A stretch of 64,000 nucleotides of DNA, taken from Olsenella profusa (lineage in GTDB: Bacteria > Actinomycetota > Coriobacteriia > Coriobacteriales > Atopobiaceae). The stretch spans positions 1-64,000 of the forward strand of contig NZ_JACSNQ010000006.1 of NCBI RefSeq assembly GCF_016900315.1, read 5' to 3'. Under the pieces are notes generated by a model, which was given only the letters and a program-made list of their open reading frames with translations, searched no databases and was not told the DNA's origin. Shown here piece by piece: positions 56,140 through 64,000 of this stretch; the first letter of the stretch is position 1, and each line of letters opens with the position of its first letter. The position numbers were made by a program, and so were the translations under genes.

Positions 56140-57480
56140 CTACCGCAGCAGGAACGCCGCCACAGCACCGGAGCGGCACGCGACCTCGGCGTCGGGGCTC
56201 GTCACCACGTTGGAGATCCCCAGGTCGTCGAGAAGCCCCATCGGCTTGTCCTCAAGCTCCCACCGCATGCCGCGCTCGTCGACGCGCGTGTCCGGCGCCA
56301 CGGCCACCGCGGAGAACGTGCGGCCCACGGCGTCCGCGCCAAGCCGCCAGGCCCGCTCGCCGGCCGCCGAGACGATCCTCATCTCGTAGCCGTCCTCCAC
56401 GAGCTGCGCCGACGCCGTCCCCGCGCCCGCGAGCTGCCCCACCACCGCAAGCGCGTGGTCGGGACGGCCACCGGAGGCGCACGTGAGCGTCACGGCGAGC
56501 GGCGCGCCGCGGCGGGCGGCCTCGTGCCGGGCGCAGTCGAGCGCGAGCGCGAGGTCCGTGGCGTATTTCTCCGAGGGGAAGCTCACGCAGGTGCGCGCCG
56601 CCGCCCGCGCCCAGGCAGCGGCCTCCCCCGAGGCGGAGTCGGAGTCCCCGCAGAAGACGTCCGGGGCCACGCCCGCCGCCCGGCACACGTCGGCCCCACC
56701 GTCGGCGCAGACCACGTAGTCGGCCTCGTCGGCAAGCGACGCCACCAGCGCGGGCGAGCTCGGCTCGGGCGAGCCTGCCACCACGAGCGCGCGCAGCGGC
56801 TCCCCAGCCGCGGGCGCCGGGCGCGCGTAGTCGCGCAGCAGCGGGAGGGAGAGCTCGGCGAACCCGTGGACGAAGACGTCACACCACGGGCGGACGTCCT
56901 CCTCGCGCCGGCCGTCGTGGTCGTTCATGAGGCCGACCACGTAGAAGCCGGCCCGACGCGCCGTCCGCACGCCGAAGGGCGCGTCCTCGAAGACCCACGT
57001 GCCCTCCCGCGACGTGCCCAGCCGGCGCAGCGCCTCCAGGTAGACGTCGGGGAACTCCTTGTCGCGCCCGCCGACCTCCTCGGTGCTCACCACGTCCGTG
57101 AAGAAGCCGTCGAGGCCGTGCGCCCTCAGGCAGAAGAGCAGCTCGCGACGGGGCGTCGACGACGCCACGATCATCGGCACGCCCGCGGCGGAGAGCTCCT
57201 CCAGAAACGCGCGCGCCCCGGGCATGAGCGCCACGTCGTGCTCGTAACCGTCACGGACGTGGGCGCAGAGCGTCTCGTAGACCTCCTCGGTCGACGAGCC
57301 CATGCCGTACTTGTCATGGAAGAGCCGGCAGGCCTCGGCCAGCGCCATCGGCTCCACCTCGTCGATCGGCGCGCCCGGCGAGTCGTAGTGCCGGTAGAGC
57401 CACTCGTAGGCGTGCGACCACATGCCCATCGAGTCCACGAGCGTGCCGTCGCAGTCAAAGATCGCTCCCGTGACGTCCAT
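56140..57480 (-). CDS. fusion of a HAD hydrolase and thiamine pyrophosphokinase
   Basis: 446 aa. Residues 1-225 are a beta-PGM-like HAD hydrolase (IFDCDGTLVDS, VASSTPRRE, VFEDAPFGVRTARRAG). Residues about 235-446 are a thiamine pyrophosphokinase (VVCADGGADVC, VFCGDSDSAS, FPSEKYATDLALAL, GGRPDHALAV), which makes thiamine diphosphate; the usual acidic residue after EK is Tyr here. Joining a phosphatase to this kinase is uncommon. The start MDVTGAIFDCDG has GGGGG close by; upstream codons (with RSGEKND) are leader. thiN near rpmB is a known neighbourhood. Confidence 0.85.
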   Translation of the reverse strand: MDVTGAIFDCDGTLVDSMGMWSHAYEWLYRHYDSPGAPIDEVEPMALAEACRLFHDKYGMGSSTEEVYETLCAHVRDGYEHDVALMPGARAFLEELSAAGVPMIVASSTPRRELLFCLRAHGLDGFFTDVVSTEEVGGRDKEFPDVYLEALRRLGTSREGTWVFEDAPFGVRTARRAGFYVVGLMNDHDGRREEDVRPWCDVFVHGFAELSLPLLRDYARPAPAAGEPLRALVVAGSPEPSSPALVASLADEADYVVCADGGADVCRAAGVAPDVFCGDSDSASGEAAAWARAAARTCVSFPSEKYATDLALALDCARHEAARRGAPLAVTLTCASGGRPDHALAVVGQLAGAGTASAQLVEDGYEMRIVSAAGERAWRLGADAVGRTFSAVAVAPDTRVDERGMRWELEDKPMGLLDDLGISNVVTSPDAEVACRSGAVAAFLLR

Positions 57481-57495
57481 CTGTCCCCCGTCGTT

Positions 57496-57504
57496 CTTCT
57501 CGCC
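57496..57504. repeat. core motif upstream of the HAD-TPK gene
   Basis: CTTCTCGCC within GTTCTTCTCGCC, 16 bp upstream of the start. The rest of the gap to 57694 holds an AT-rich divergent promoter area with TATCCT (57654-57659) as a possible -10 for the FmdB gene. Confidence 0.55.
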
Positions 57505-57693
57505 TGACCTGTCCCGCCTGGGTCCGCCGTGCTGGGCCGGCCCGTCGGCCACGTCTTACCCCGGGCCAGGTGCCTTTCCCACCGCGCAGATATGATGATA
57601 TACGCGCCTGGCGACAAAAACCTCGCGTTCGCCGATGCGCTGGTTGGGTAAAGTATCCTGCGGTTTGAGTGAATCGTTTTCTCGGAGGGAACC

Positions 57694-57921
57694 ATGGCTC
57701 GTTACGACTATCACTGTCCGGACTGCGGCGCGACGTTCGAGGTGGAGCACCCCATGAGCGCGCACCCCAAGGTCAGCTGCCCCAGCTGCGGCCACGAGGC
57801 CGAGCGCGTCTTCGACCCCTCCGGGATCGTCTTCAAGGGGTCCGGCTTCTACAACACCGACGAGCGCAACTCCGGAGCCAGCAAGTCCGAGAAGTGCGAG
57901 AGCTGCGGCGCCTGCGACTAG
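57694..57921 (+). CDS. FmdB-family zinc ribbon protein
   Basis: 75 aa. It begins MARYDYHCPDCGATFEV, with the second pair CPSCGHEAERVF, the CxxC...CxxC zinc ribbon of the FmdB regulatory family; FKGSGFYNTD is the conserved tail. A third Cys pair, CESCGAC, lies at the C-terminus. GGAGGGAACC precedes the ATG. Function of the family is unclear (putative regulators). Confidence 0.9.
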   Translation: MARYDYHCPDCGATFEVEHPMSAHPKVSCPSCGHEAERVFDPSGIVFKGSGFYNTDERNSGASKSEKCESCGACD

Positions 57922-57939
57922 GTCTTGTCAGGCGGCCCG

Positions 57940-57991
57940 CCGAAGCCCCGCGCCGAAACCCCACGCCGAAGCCCCACGCCGAAGCCCCACC
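57940..57991. repeat. 13-bp tandem repeat x4
   Basis: CCGAAGCCCCACG at 57940, 57953, 57966 and 57979 with one or two changes. It starts 19 bp after the FmdB stop, inside the 678-bp gap 57922-58599. Confidence 0.8.
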
Positions 57992-58003
57992 CGCGTGCGA
58001 AAT

Positions 58004-58043
58004 AATCCCCATCTGTGCGTTCTACTTGCACAGATGGGGATTT
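58004..58043. terminator. bidirectional intrinsic terminator after the FmdB gene
   Basis: A perfect 15-bp stem, AATCCCCATCTGTGC (58004-58018) with its complement (58028-58042), loop 9 nt, flanked by AAATA and TTT. It would stop transcripts from either side. Confidence 0.85.
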
Positions 58044-58127
58044 GTGTGCCGGGGCGAGGCGTGGGCGCCGCCCGAGGTGACGCGCCCGGAAGACGTACCC
58101 AGGTCGGGCGGCGCACTCAGGTGGGCG

Positions 58128-58506
58128 GCGCACCGCTTCCGGACGGTTTTGGGCCGCAGAGTGTCCTAAAACGGTACGTCCCTCTGGACGCGCACTGTTC
58201 CCGGACAATCCGAGGCCGCAGAACGTCCGAAGACGGTGCGTACTCACGGCGCACCGTTTTAGGACGGTTTGGAGTTTCATTTCGTCCGGAGACGGTATGT
58301 CCTTCTTGGCCCGCACCGTCTCCGGACGGTCTGGGGCCACAAACCGTCCGAGAACAGTACGCTCCACATGGCGCACCGTCTTCGGACGGTTCGGGGAGTT
58401 CGTTCCGCCAATTCAGAGGACCTGTTCCGTCCTAAAACAGTACGCCCAAAGAGGACACACCGTTCTTGGACGGTCTGAGATCGAATTCCGTCCTAAAACG
58501 GTGCGC
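58128..58506. repeat. repeat cluster C': six 52-bp palindromic units
   Basis: Regular units at 58128-58179, 58190-58241, 58249-58300, 58311-58362 and 58455-58506, each exactly 52 bp. A sixth starts at 58371 and is stretched by 23 bp to about 58445. The consensus is GCGCACCGTYTYCGGACGGT, a 12-bp centre, then the complement. Two cores, GGCGAGAAGGACC, follow at 58515 and 58547. The unit is the one embedded in lspA. No gene is seen. Confidence 0.9.
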
Positions 58507-58599
58507 TCCGCGGCGGCGAGAAGGACCATCGGCCCGCAGCCGCGGCGGCGAGAAGGACCGCGGACCCCGCCCCCTCGCGCGCGTCCCCCGCGCCCCGCG

Positions 58600-60501
58600 C
58601 TACGCGAACTGGCTGCGGTAGAGCTCGGCGTAGGCGCCACCGGCAGCAAGCAGCTCCGCGTGGGTGCCCTGCTCGATGATCGTGCCCTTCTCCATCACGA
58701 GGATGAGGTCCGCGTCGACGATCGTGGAGAGCCGGTGCGCGATCACGAAGCTCGTCCGGTTCTCCATGATGGCCTCCATGGCCCGAACGATGGCCTGCTC
58801 GGTGCGGGTGTCCACGCTCGAGGTGGCCTCGTCGAGGATGAGGATGGCCGGGTCCGTGAGCATGGCGCGCGCAATGGTGAGCAGCTGCCGCTGGCCCTGG
58901 GAGATGTTCTCGGCGTCGTTGGAGAGCATCGTGTCGTAGCCGTGCGGCAGCGTCCGCACGAAGAAGTCCACGTGCGCGGCACGAGCTGCCGCCTCGACCT
59001 CCTCGCGCGTGGCGCCGGGCTTGCCGTAGGCGATGTTCTCGGCGATGGTGCCCTCGAAGAGCCACGCGTCCTGAAGCACCATACCAAACTGCCGGCGCAG
59101 GTCTGCGCGGGTGAGCTCGCGGGTGTCCACGCCGTCGAGCGTGATGCGCCCGCCGTCCACCTCGTAGAAGCGCATGAGCAGGTTGATGAGGGTGGTCTTG
59201 CCCGCGCCCGTGGCGCCGACGATGGCCACTTTCTGCCCCGGCTCCGCCACGAGGGAGACGTCGCGCATGAGCGGGCGGTCCGGCGCGTAGCCAAAGCGCA
59301 CGTGCTCGAAGGCCACACGACCGCGCACCGGGCTGGGCAGCTCCGCGGGGGCCTCCGGGTCAGGGACCACCTCGCCCTCGTCCAGCAGCGCAAAGACGCG
59401 CTCCGCGGCGGCGAGCGCACCCTGGAGCATGTTGATCGTCAGCGAGAGCTGCGTGAGCGGCTCGGACGCCTGCATCACGTACTGGAAGAACGCCTGGAAC
59501 ACGCCGACCGACATCTGCCCCATCACGAGCATGCCGCCGGCGAGAAGACCCACCGTCACCTGGCAGAGACGCATGAGGAAGCGGATTGCGGGCGTGATGG
59601 CGTTGGTTACGAAGTCGGCCTCGGCGGACGTCTGCGCCAGGTCCTCGGCCGCCTGGCGGATCTCCTCCAGGCTCGCCTCCTCGCGCCCGAAGGCCTTGAT
59701 GACGGCGCGGCCGCTGTAGGCCTCCTCCACGCGGCCGGTGAGGACGCCGAGGGAGGCCTGGCGCGCGGCGGCAACCCTGAGGGTGTGGGCGGTCACGAGC
59801 TTGGTCACCACGAAGGAGACGAGAGCAAAGGCCACGAAGATGCCCGTGAGCGCAAGGTCGTAGGTGGCCATGAGGATCACGGCGCCGCCGACCATGCACA
59901 CGGCGATGAGCAGCTGCAGCACGCCGCGCTGGAGCACCTCGGAGATCTTGTCGAGGTCGTTGGTGGCGCGGCTGATGGTGTCGCCGGGCTGGTGCGCGTC
60001 ATAGTAGGAGAGCGGCAGGAGCGCGAGCTTCTCGCCGATGCGCTCGCGCAGGCGGAGGTTGAGGCGCTCCGCGAAGCTCGCCATGACGAGCACCTGGATC
60101 GTGTAGAAGAACCAGGCCGCCGTCCAGATGCCCAGGAAGGTCAGGATCTGGGCGCCACCGTTCTCGAGCGTCACCACAAAGGGCGCTCCCGTGGCAAAGG
60201 TGGCCTGGATGTTGCCCCAGAGCAGGTCGAGAAGACCGGCGCTGTAGGCGGTGGCCCCCAGGCTGCCGGCCACGTAGAGCACCGAGCAGAACGCGGCCAC
60301 GACGAGCCTCCAGCGCTGCCCCTCCGCGGCCCTCCAGAGGCGGGCCAGGGTGCCGAGCGCGTCGGAGGGGACCTCTGACTCTTCGGCCGCGGCAGGCTCC
60401 GCGAGCAGGGCCTCCCCGCCCGGGGCCACGGCGCCGTCCCGTGTCTCGCGGCGGCGGTCCCTCTCCCGACGCCTCGCGCGGTCCTTGGCTGCGTTAGTCA
60501 T
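58600..60501 (-). CDS. heterodimeric ABC exporter subunit, consensus Walker B
   Basis: 633 aa. A long basic N-terminus (about 1-60), six membrane segments (about 75-360), then the ATPase domain: Walker A GATGAGKTT, signature ISQGQ (degenerate from LSGGQ), Walker B ILILDEATSSVD with catalytic Glu, His in IAHRLS. Its ATG overlaps the stop of the partner gene. The pattern, one consensus and one degenerate catalytic site, matches heterodimeric multidrug exporters such as TM287/288. Confidence 0.9.
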   Translation of the reverse strand: MTNAAKDRARRRERDRRRETRDGAVAPGGEALLAEPAAAEESEVPSDALGTLARLWRAAEGQRWRLVVAAFCSVLYVAGSLGATAYSAGLLDLLWGNIQATFATGAPFVVTLENGGAQILTFLGIWTAAWFFYTIQVLVMASFAERLNLRLRERIGEKLALLPLSYYDAHQPGDTISRATNDLDKISEVLQRGVLQLLIAVCMVGGAVILMATYDLALTGIFVAFALVSFVVTKLVTAHTLRVAAARQASLGVLTGRVEEAYSGRAVIKAFGREEASLEEIRQAAEDLAQTSAEADFVTNAITPAIRFLMRLCQVTVGLLAGGMLVMGQMSVGVFQAFFQYVMQASEPLTQLSLTINMLQGALAAAERVFALLDEGEVVPDPEAPAELPSPVRGRVAFEHVRFGYAPDRPLMRDVSLVAEPGQKVAIVGATGAGKTTLINLLMRFYEVDGGRITLDGVDTRELTRADLRRQFGMVLQDAWLFEGTIAENIAYGKPGATREEVEAAARAAHVDFFVRTLPHGYDTMLSNDAENISQGQRQLLTIARAMLTDPAILILDEATSSVDTRTEQAIVRAMEAIMENRTSFVIAHRLSTIVDADLILVMEKGTIIEQGTHAELLAAGGAYAELYRSQFA

Positions 60502-62368
60502 GGCTCTCCTCCCCTCTGGTCTGGGAGTCCGCGATGGCACGGTAGGTGGGGCAGCCCTCCATGAGATCGTCGTGGGTCCCCAGCCCCACCACCTCGCCGT
60601 CCCTGAGGACGACGATCTGGTCCGCGTCGTGGATGGTACTCACGCGCTGGGCGATGATGAGCGTGGCGGCGTCCGCGAGCTCAGGCGCGAGGGCGCGGCG
60701 CAGCGCGGCGTCGGTCTTGTAGTCGAGGGCGGAGAAGGAGTCGTCGAAGACGTAGAGGTCGGCGCGGCGCACGAGGGCCCGCGCGATGGCGAGACGCTGG
60801 CGCTGGCCGCCGGAGAAGTTGGTGCCTCCCTGGGCCACGCGCGTCCCCAGGCCGTCGGAGAGCTCGCGCACAAAGCCACCCTGCGCGACCTCCAGCGCGT
60901 GCCAGAGCCGCTCGTCGGAGGCGTGGGCGTCCCCGTGACGGAGGTTCTCCGCGATGGTGCCCGAGAAGAGCCACGCCTTCTGCGGCACGTAGGCTATGTG
61001 CGAGCGCAGCTCCTCCTGCGTGAGGCGCCGCACGTCGACCCCCTCGAAGGTGAGGCTGCCGGCCGTGACGTCGTTGAAGCGCAGCAGGAGCTTGGCGATC
61101 GTGGACTTTCCGGATCCGGTGTTGCCGATGATGGCCGTGGTCTGGCCGCGCCGCAGGGCGAAGCTGATGTCGTGCAGGGTGTCCTCGTCGGCGTCCGAGA
61201 AGCGCAGGCTCACGTGGTCGAAGCGCGCCACCTCGGCGTCCTTCTCGCCGCGCGGGGACGCGGCCGGGCCGCCTGGGCCGCCCGCTGCGCCCGCGGCGAC
61301 CGAACCGCCCGCCGCCCCCGGCAGGCAAGCGCCCGGGCGCCCCTCCCCCACCGCAAGCTCGGCGGGGGTCGCGGGGTCCGCGATCTCCGGCTCAACGTCC
61401 AGCACCGCGGCAGCGCGGGTGAGGCACGCAAGGGCCCGCGGCACCTGGAGGATGGCGAACTGCGCCATCATGAGGAACATCATGATGAGCATCGCGTACT
61501 CAACCAGCGCGGAGATCGAGCCGATCTGCATGGCGTGGGCGCCCACGCGGTCCGCGCCCGCCCACATGATGGCCGCCTCCACGGCGTTCATGAGGAAGAA
61601 GGTCACCGAGTCCGTGACGGCAAAGACGAGGTTCACGCGAATGGCGTTGGACGCGTAGTCGGTGAAGGTCTCGTCGAGGCGCTCGCGCTCGCGGCGCTCC
61701 TTGCCAAAGGCGCGGATCACGCGCACGCCCGTGATGGACTCGCGCAGGCGCGTGTTCATGTTGTCGATGAAACCCTGCAGGCGCGTGAAGATGGGGGCCG
61801 ACTTGGCCACGGCAAGCAGGCAGATGGCGATGACCGCAAGGGTCACGGCAAGCAGCACCCAGCCCATCACCGCGTCGGTGGAGAAGGCCAGCGCAACCGA
61901 GATGACGCACATGAGCGGCACCGGGAAGATCATGAGGATGGACATGAGCAGCGTCTGCTGGACGACGTTGGCGTCCGAGAGGGTGCGCGTGATCATGGAG
62001 CCGGTGCCGAAGGCGTTGAAGTCTGACCCGGAGAACGCAAGGGACGACTCGTAGACCCGAAGCCGCAGGTCACGTCCCACCTTGGCGCAGAGCCTCGAGG
62101 CGAGAAACACCGAGGATATGTAGCCGCCCGACCCCACGAGCGCCGCGATGAGCATGGCGACGCCATGGCCCATGAGGGCGCTCATGTCCCGCGAGTTCAC
62201 GGCAACGTTGACCATCGCCGAGAGCTGCGTAGGAATGTAGAGCATGCCGGTCATGTCACAGATCAGCGTGACACAGGTCAGCGCCACGAGGCCCTTGTAG
62301 GGCGCGACCAAGCTCAACAGCAGCCGCGCCGAGGTGCGCTTGCTGTAGTCGCGGGTCTTTCCGCTCAC
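60494..62368 (-). CDS. heterodimeric ABC exporter subunit, degenerate Walker B
   Basis: 624 aa from GTG (VSGKTRDYSKRTSARLL), with GGGAG 7 nt upstream. Six membrane segments, then Walker A GNTGSGKST, consensus signature FSGGQ, and Walker B LYVFDDSFSALD in which the catalytic Glu is Asp. The linker before the ATPase (about 325-375) is Ala/Gly/Pro-rich and ends ASPRGEKDAEV, encoded by a core copy. It forms a heterodimer with the downstream subunit. Substrate unknown. Confidence 0.9.
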   Translation of the reverse strand: MSGKTRDYSKRTSARLLLSLVAPYKGLVALTCVTLICDMTGMLYIPTQLSAMVNVAVNSRDMSALMGHGVAMLIAALVGSGGYISSVFLASRLCAKVGRDLRLRVYESSLAFSGSDFNAFGTGSMITRTLSDANVVQQTLLMSILMIFPVPLMCVISVALAFSTDAVMGWVLLAVTLAVIAICLLAVAKSAPIFTRLQGFIDNMNTRLRESITGVRVIRAFGKERRERERLDETFTDYASNAIRVNLVFAVTDSVTFFLMNAVEAAIMWAGADRVGAHAMQIGSISALVEYAMLIMMFLMMAQFAILQVPRALACLTRAAAVLDVEPEIADPATPAELAVGEGRPGACLPGAAGGSVAAGAAGGPGGPAASPRGEKDAEVARFDHVSLRFSDADEDTLHDISFALRRGQTTAIIGNTGSGKSTIAKLLLRFNDVTAGSLTFEGVDVRRLTQEELRSHIAYVPQKAWLFSGTIAENLRHGDAHASDERLWHALEVAQGGFVRELSDGLGTRVAQGGTNFSGGQRQRLAIARALVRRADLYVFDDSFSALDYKTDAALRRALAPELADAATLIIAQRVSTIHDADQIVVLRDGEVVGLGTHDDLMEGCPTYRAIADSQTRGEESHD

Positions 62369-62478
62369 GTGCTCACTCCCTTTCCGTAAGGCATGGGCGG
62401 GGAACATACCACGTTGGAAGAAGGGGCGTCAAGGAGGCCGAGGCGGGCGGCACGGGGACGTCGGCAGGCGTGCGGACG

Positions 62479-62505
62479 AAAAAAGGGCCCGTCTGGGACG
62501 GGCCC
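62479..62505 (-). terminator. intrinsic terminator of cspA
   Basis: GGGCCCGTC (62485-62493) and GACGGGCCC (62497-62505) with a 3-nt loop, followed on the minus strand by six U. It lies 33 bp after the cspA stop. Confidence 0.92.
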
Positions 62506-62537
62506 TCTCAGCTCACATTTGTTATGAAGCTTAGATC

Positions 62538-62741
62538 TTAGAGCTTGCGAACGTTGGAAGCCTGGAGCTTGCCGTTCTGGCCGGTCGTGATGTCGAACTC
62601 AACGAGCTGGCCCTCGTCCAGCGTCTTGAAGCCGTCCATCTGAATCTCGGAGTAGTGAACGAACAGGTCGTCGCCATCCTCACGAGAGATGAAGCCGTAG
62701 CCCTTGTCCGGATTGAACCACTTGACAGTACCCTGAGCCAT
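62538..62741 (-). CDS. cspA: cold shock protein
   Basis: 67 aa single cold-shock domain: [19 protein letters not shown] (RNP1 KGYGFI) and DLFVHYSEI (RNP2). It binds single-stranded RNA or DNA. The start MAQGTVKWF follows AAAGG; earlier codons are leader. Its own terminator makes it monocistronic. Confidence 0.95.
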   Translation of the reverse strand: MAQGTVKWFNPDKGYGFISREDGDDLFVHYSEIQMDGFKTLDEGQLVEFDITTGQNGKLQASNVRKL

Positions 62742-62837
62742 TTCGTGCCTTTCTTTCTCTGCCCCGCGGGGCAAAAGCTGCGCTTGCGCGCGATACCCGT
62801 GGCCGAAGCCACGTCGGATATGTTACCCCGAAAAGAA

Positions 62838-62867
62838 GGCCCCAAACGCGACAATCCGTTTGGGGCC
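62838..62867 (-). terminator. terminator of the NlpC/P60 gene
   Basis: GGCCCCAAAC (62838-62847) and GTTTGGGGCC (62858-62867), 10-nt loop, with TTCTTTT following on the minus strand. A core GGCGAGAAG (62885-62893) lies between it and the gene. Confidence 0.85.
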
Positions 62868-62914
62868 GATTCCGTGCCGGTGGGGGCGAGAAGAACCAGG
62901 GGGCGCGAGAAGTG

Positions 62915-64000
62915 CTACTTGGTGAACGGTCGCGCGCAGCCGAGGATGGTGCCCGGGCTGTACACGCTCGCCTCGCGGACGTTGGAGGCGTAGGGCGTGG
63001 ACTCGAGGATCCTGCCGTTGCCAAGGTAGATGGCCACGTGCCCGCTGTAGTAGACGATGTCGCCACGCTCGAGCTCGCTAAACGAGATGGGCTGGAACGT
63101 CTGGCTGTTGCGCCACGTGTTGGCGAAGTGGTGGTTCTGGTAGTACTTCGTGTAGGGGTTGTAGTCCCCGCCGGCCGCGCCGGTGAGGTCCATGCCCACG
63201 GCGTAGAGGGACTCCATGACCAGGCCCGAGCAGTCGACCGTGGTGCCCGGGGCGCCACACTGGTTGTCCACCCAGCGCGTGCCGGCGCGCTGGTAGTCGT
63301 ACGCGGCGTCGATGAACGCCTCGATGACCTGGGAGCGCGTGGCGTCGGCGGAGATGGTGCAGGGGTGCACGTAGCTCCAGTACGAGCCCTGAGCGTAGCT
63401 CGGCAGCGTCACGTTGCGAGCGGCGAGCATGAGGTTGTTCCACTTGACCTGGTAGCCGGTCTTGAGGCACGCGCCGCTGGAGTCGAAGGACCGCAGGTAG
63501 CCGTCGATCCAGCGCGTGCCCGTCACCATGGCGCCGGACGACTCAAGGTAGTAGGTCTTCCCGCCCACGGTGAGCCAGCCGGTCTGCATCGCCCTCGTCG
63601 TGGGATCGAGATAGTACCACGTTCCGGAGAGCTGCAGCCAGCCAGAGGCAAAGTCGTTGCCCTGGAGGTAGTACCACTTTCCGTCAATCAGAAGCCAGCC
63701 GTCGCCATTGTCGGTATAGGTCAGCCCCTCGACCTCGGACATCCCGTATCCCAGAATCAGCGAGAGCCGGGCCTTGAACCCGTTCGAGAAGACCGACGTT
63801 CCGCCAAAGAACTTGATGTAGCTCGGCTTCGACGTCCAAGGGAACGACGTCGCACTTGAGCTCGCCTCGTCCTTCAGGCAGAGAACGGAATTCTCGGAAC
63901 CCTGCACGGAGCCTCCGCCAAGTGCGTCGTAGGGAGCCAGACCCGAGGTAAAGGCAGTGCCCTCCCAGCTCATACCATGCTCGGAAACCGCATACTGGGC
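62915..64000 (-). CDS. secreted NlpC/P60 peptidase with cell-wall-binding repeats (5' end beyond window)
   Basis: The reading frame stays open to the window edge, so the start is not seen. The visible 361 codons hold an unrecognised segment (up to about 85), three to four choline/glucan-binding repeats (GWLLIDGKWYYLQGNDFASG, GWLQLSGTWYYLD, GWLTVGGKTYYLESSGAM), and a C-terminal NlpC/P60 domain with catalytic Cys in TVDCSGLV and His in GHVAIYLGNG. It cleaves peptidoglycan stem peptides at the cell surface. Confidence 0.9.
   Translation of the reverse strand, partial: AQYAVSEHGMSWEGTAFTSGLAPYDALGGGSVQGSENSVLCLKDEASSSATSFPWTSKPSYIKFFGGTSVFSNGFKARLSLILGYGMSEVEGLTYTDNGDGWLLIDGKWYYLQGNDFASGWLQLSGTWYYLDPTTRAMQTGWLTVGGKTYYLESSGAMVTGTRWIDGYLRSFDSSGACLKTGYQVKWNNLMLAARNVTLPSYAQGSYWSYVHPCTISADATRSQVIEAFIDAAYDYQRAGTRWVDNQCGAPGTTVDCSGLVMESLYAVGMDLTGAAGGDYNPYTKYYQNHHFANTWRNSQTFQPISFSELERGDIVYYSGHVAIYLGNGRILESTPYASNVREASVYSPGTILGCARPFTK

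Overview
The window reads as chromosomal DNA of a very GC-rich Actinomycetota member, most likely class Coriobacteriia (Olsenella/Atopobium/Collinsella-like). This is inferred from GC-rich codon use, a T-box-controlled ileS, DapH-type lysine synthesis, a FakA/Asp23 pair, a plsX-acpP-rnc-smc-ftsY-ffh cluster, choline-binding-type repeats on an NlpC/P60 protein and many GTG/TTG starts. Nearly all of it is core chromosome. No tRNA, rRNA, CRISPR array, transposase or prophage was recognised.

Layout. 1-5241 (-): infB (cut by the window edge), nusA, rimP, leuS. 5242-6265: a gene-free repeat region. 6266-14062: guaB, then an ABC-exporter block (one complete subunit plus two subunits lacking the ATPase domain) bracketed by two AraC-type regulators. 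14278-17156 (-): family 2 glycosyltransferase, RluD-type pseudouridine synthase, small membrane protein. 17149-22911 (-): oppABCDF-type peptide importer. 23097-27160 (-): ileS behind a T-box leader, coupled to lspA. 27379-31887: ftsH (+), TrmH-family methyltransferase (-), L,D-transpeptidase (+). 32316-42344 (-): ffh, ftsY, smc, rnc, acpP, plsX, rpmF, yceD (DUF177) and a coiled-coil protein. 42949-48416 (-): coaD, rsmD, recG, fakA, asp23. 48557-53882: lysine/diaminopimelate genes dapH-dapB-dapA-lysA (-) and a divergent M20 deacetylase (+). 54216-57921: a DUF559-like nuclease-fold protein, rpmB, a HAD-thiamine pyrophosphokinase fusion and an FmdB zinc ribbon. 58600-64000 (-): heterodimeric ABC exporter, cspA and an NlpC/P60 protein cut by the window end.

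The most unusual signal is in the gaps. Ten or so gaps, each touching the 3' end of at least one gene, hold arrays of a short cluster-specific motif, often in opposite orientations around a centre that carries a CTTCTCGCC/GGCGAGAAG core. Several motif families occur twice or more: GTGCAC pairs at 5857-6096 and 31906-32166; 52-bp palindromes at 23644-23923 and 58128-58506; GTACGTAC arrays at 53940-54160 and 55360-55610; a GCACA-CCCC-GATTCCGGCGC family at 11780-12020, 14080-14250 and 42497-42830. One array lies inside translated sequence: four 52-bp units spaced by multiples of three form the N-terminal extension of LspA. A related 107-bp inverted repeat sits in frame in recG. The 9-bp core is also scattered through the window, about two dozen copies by hand count in non-coding DNA, and is amplified four-fold at 40445-40492. 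This resembles the layout of DNA-uptake sequences or of small non-autonomous 3'-end elements. I do not recognise it as a described system.
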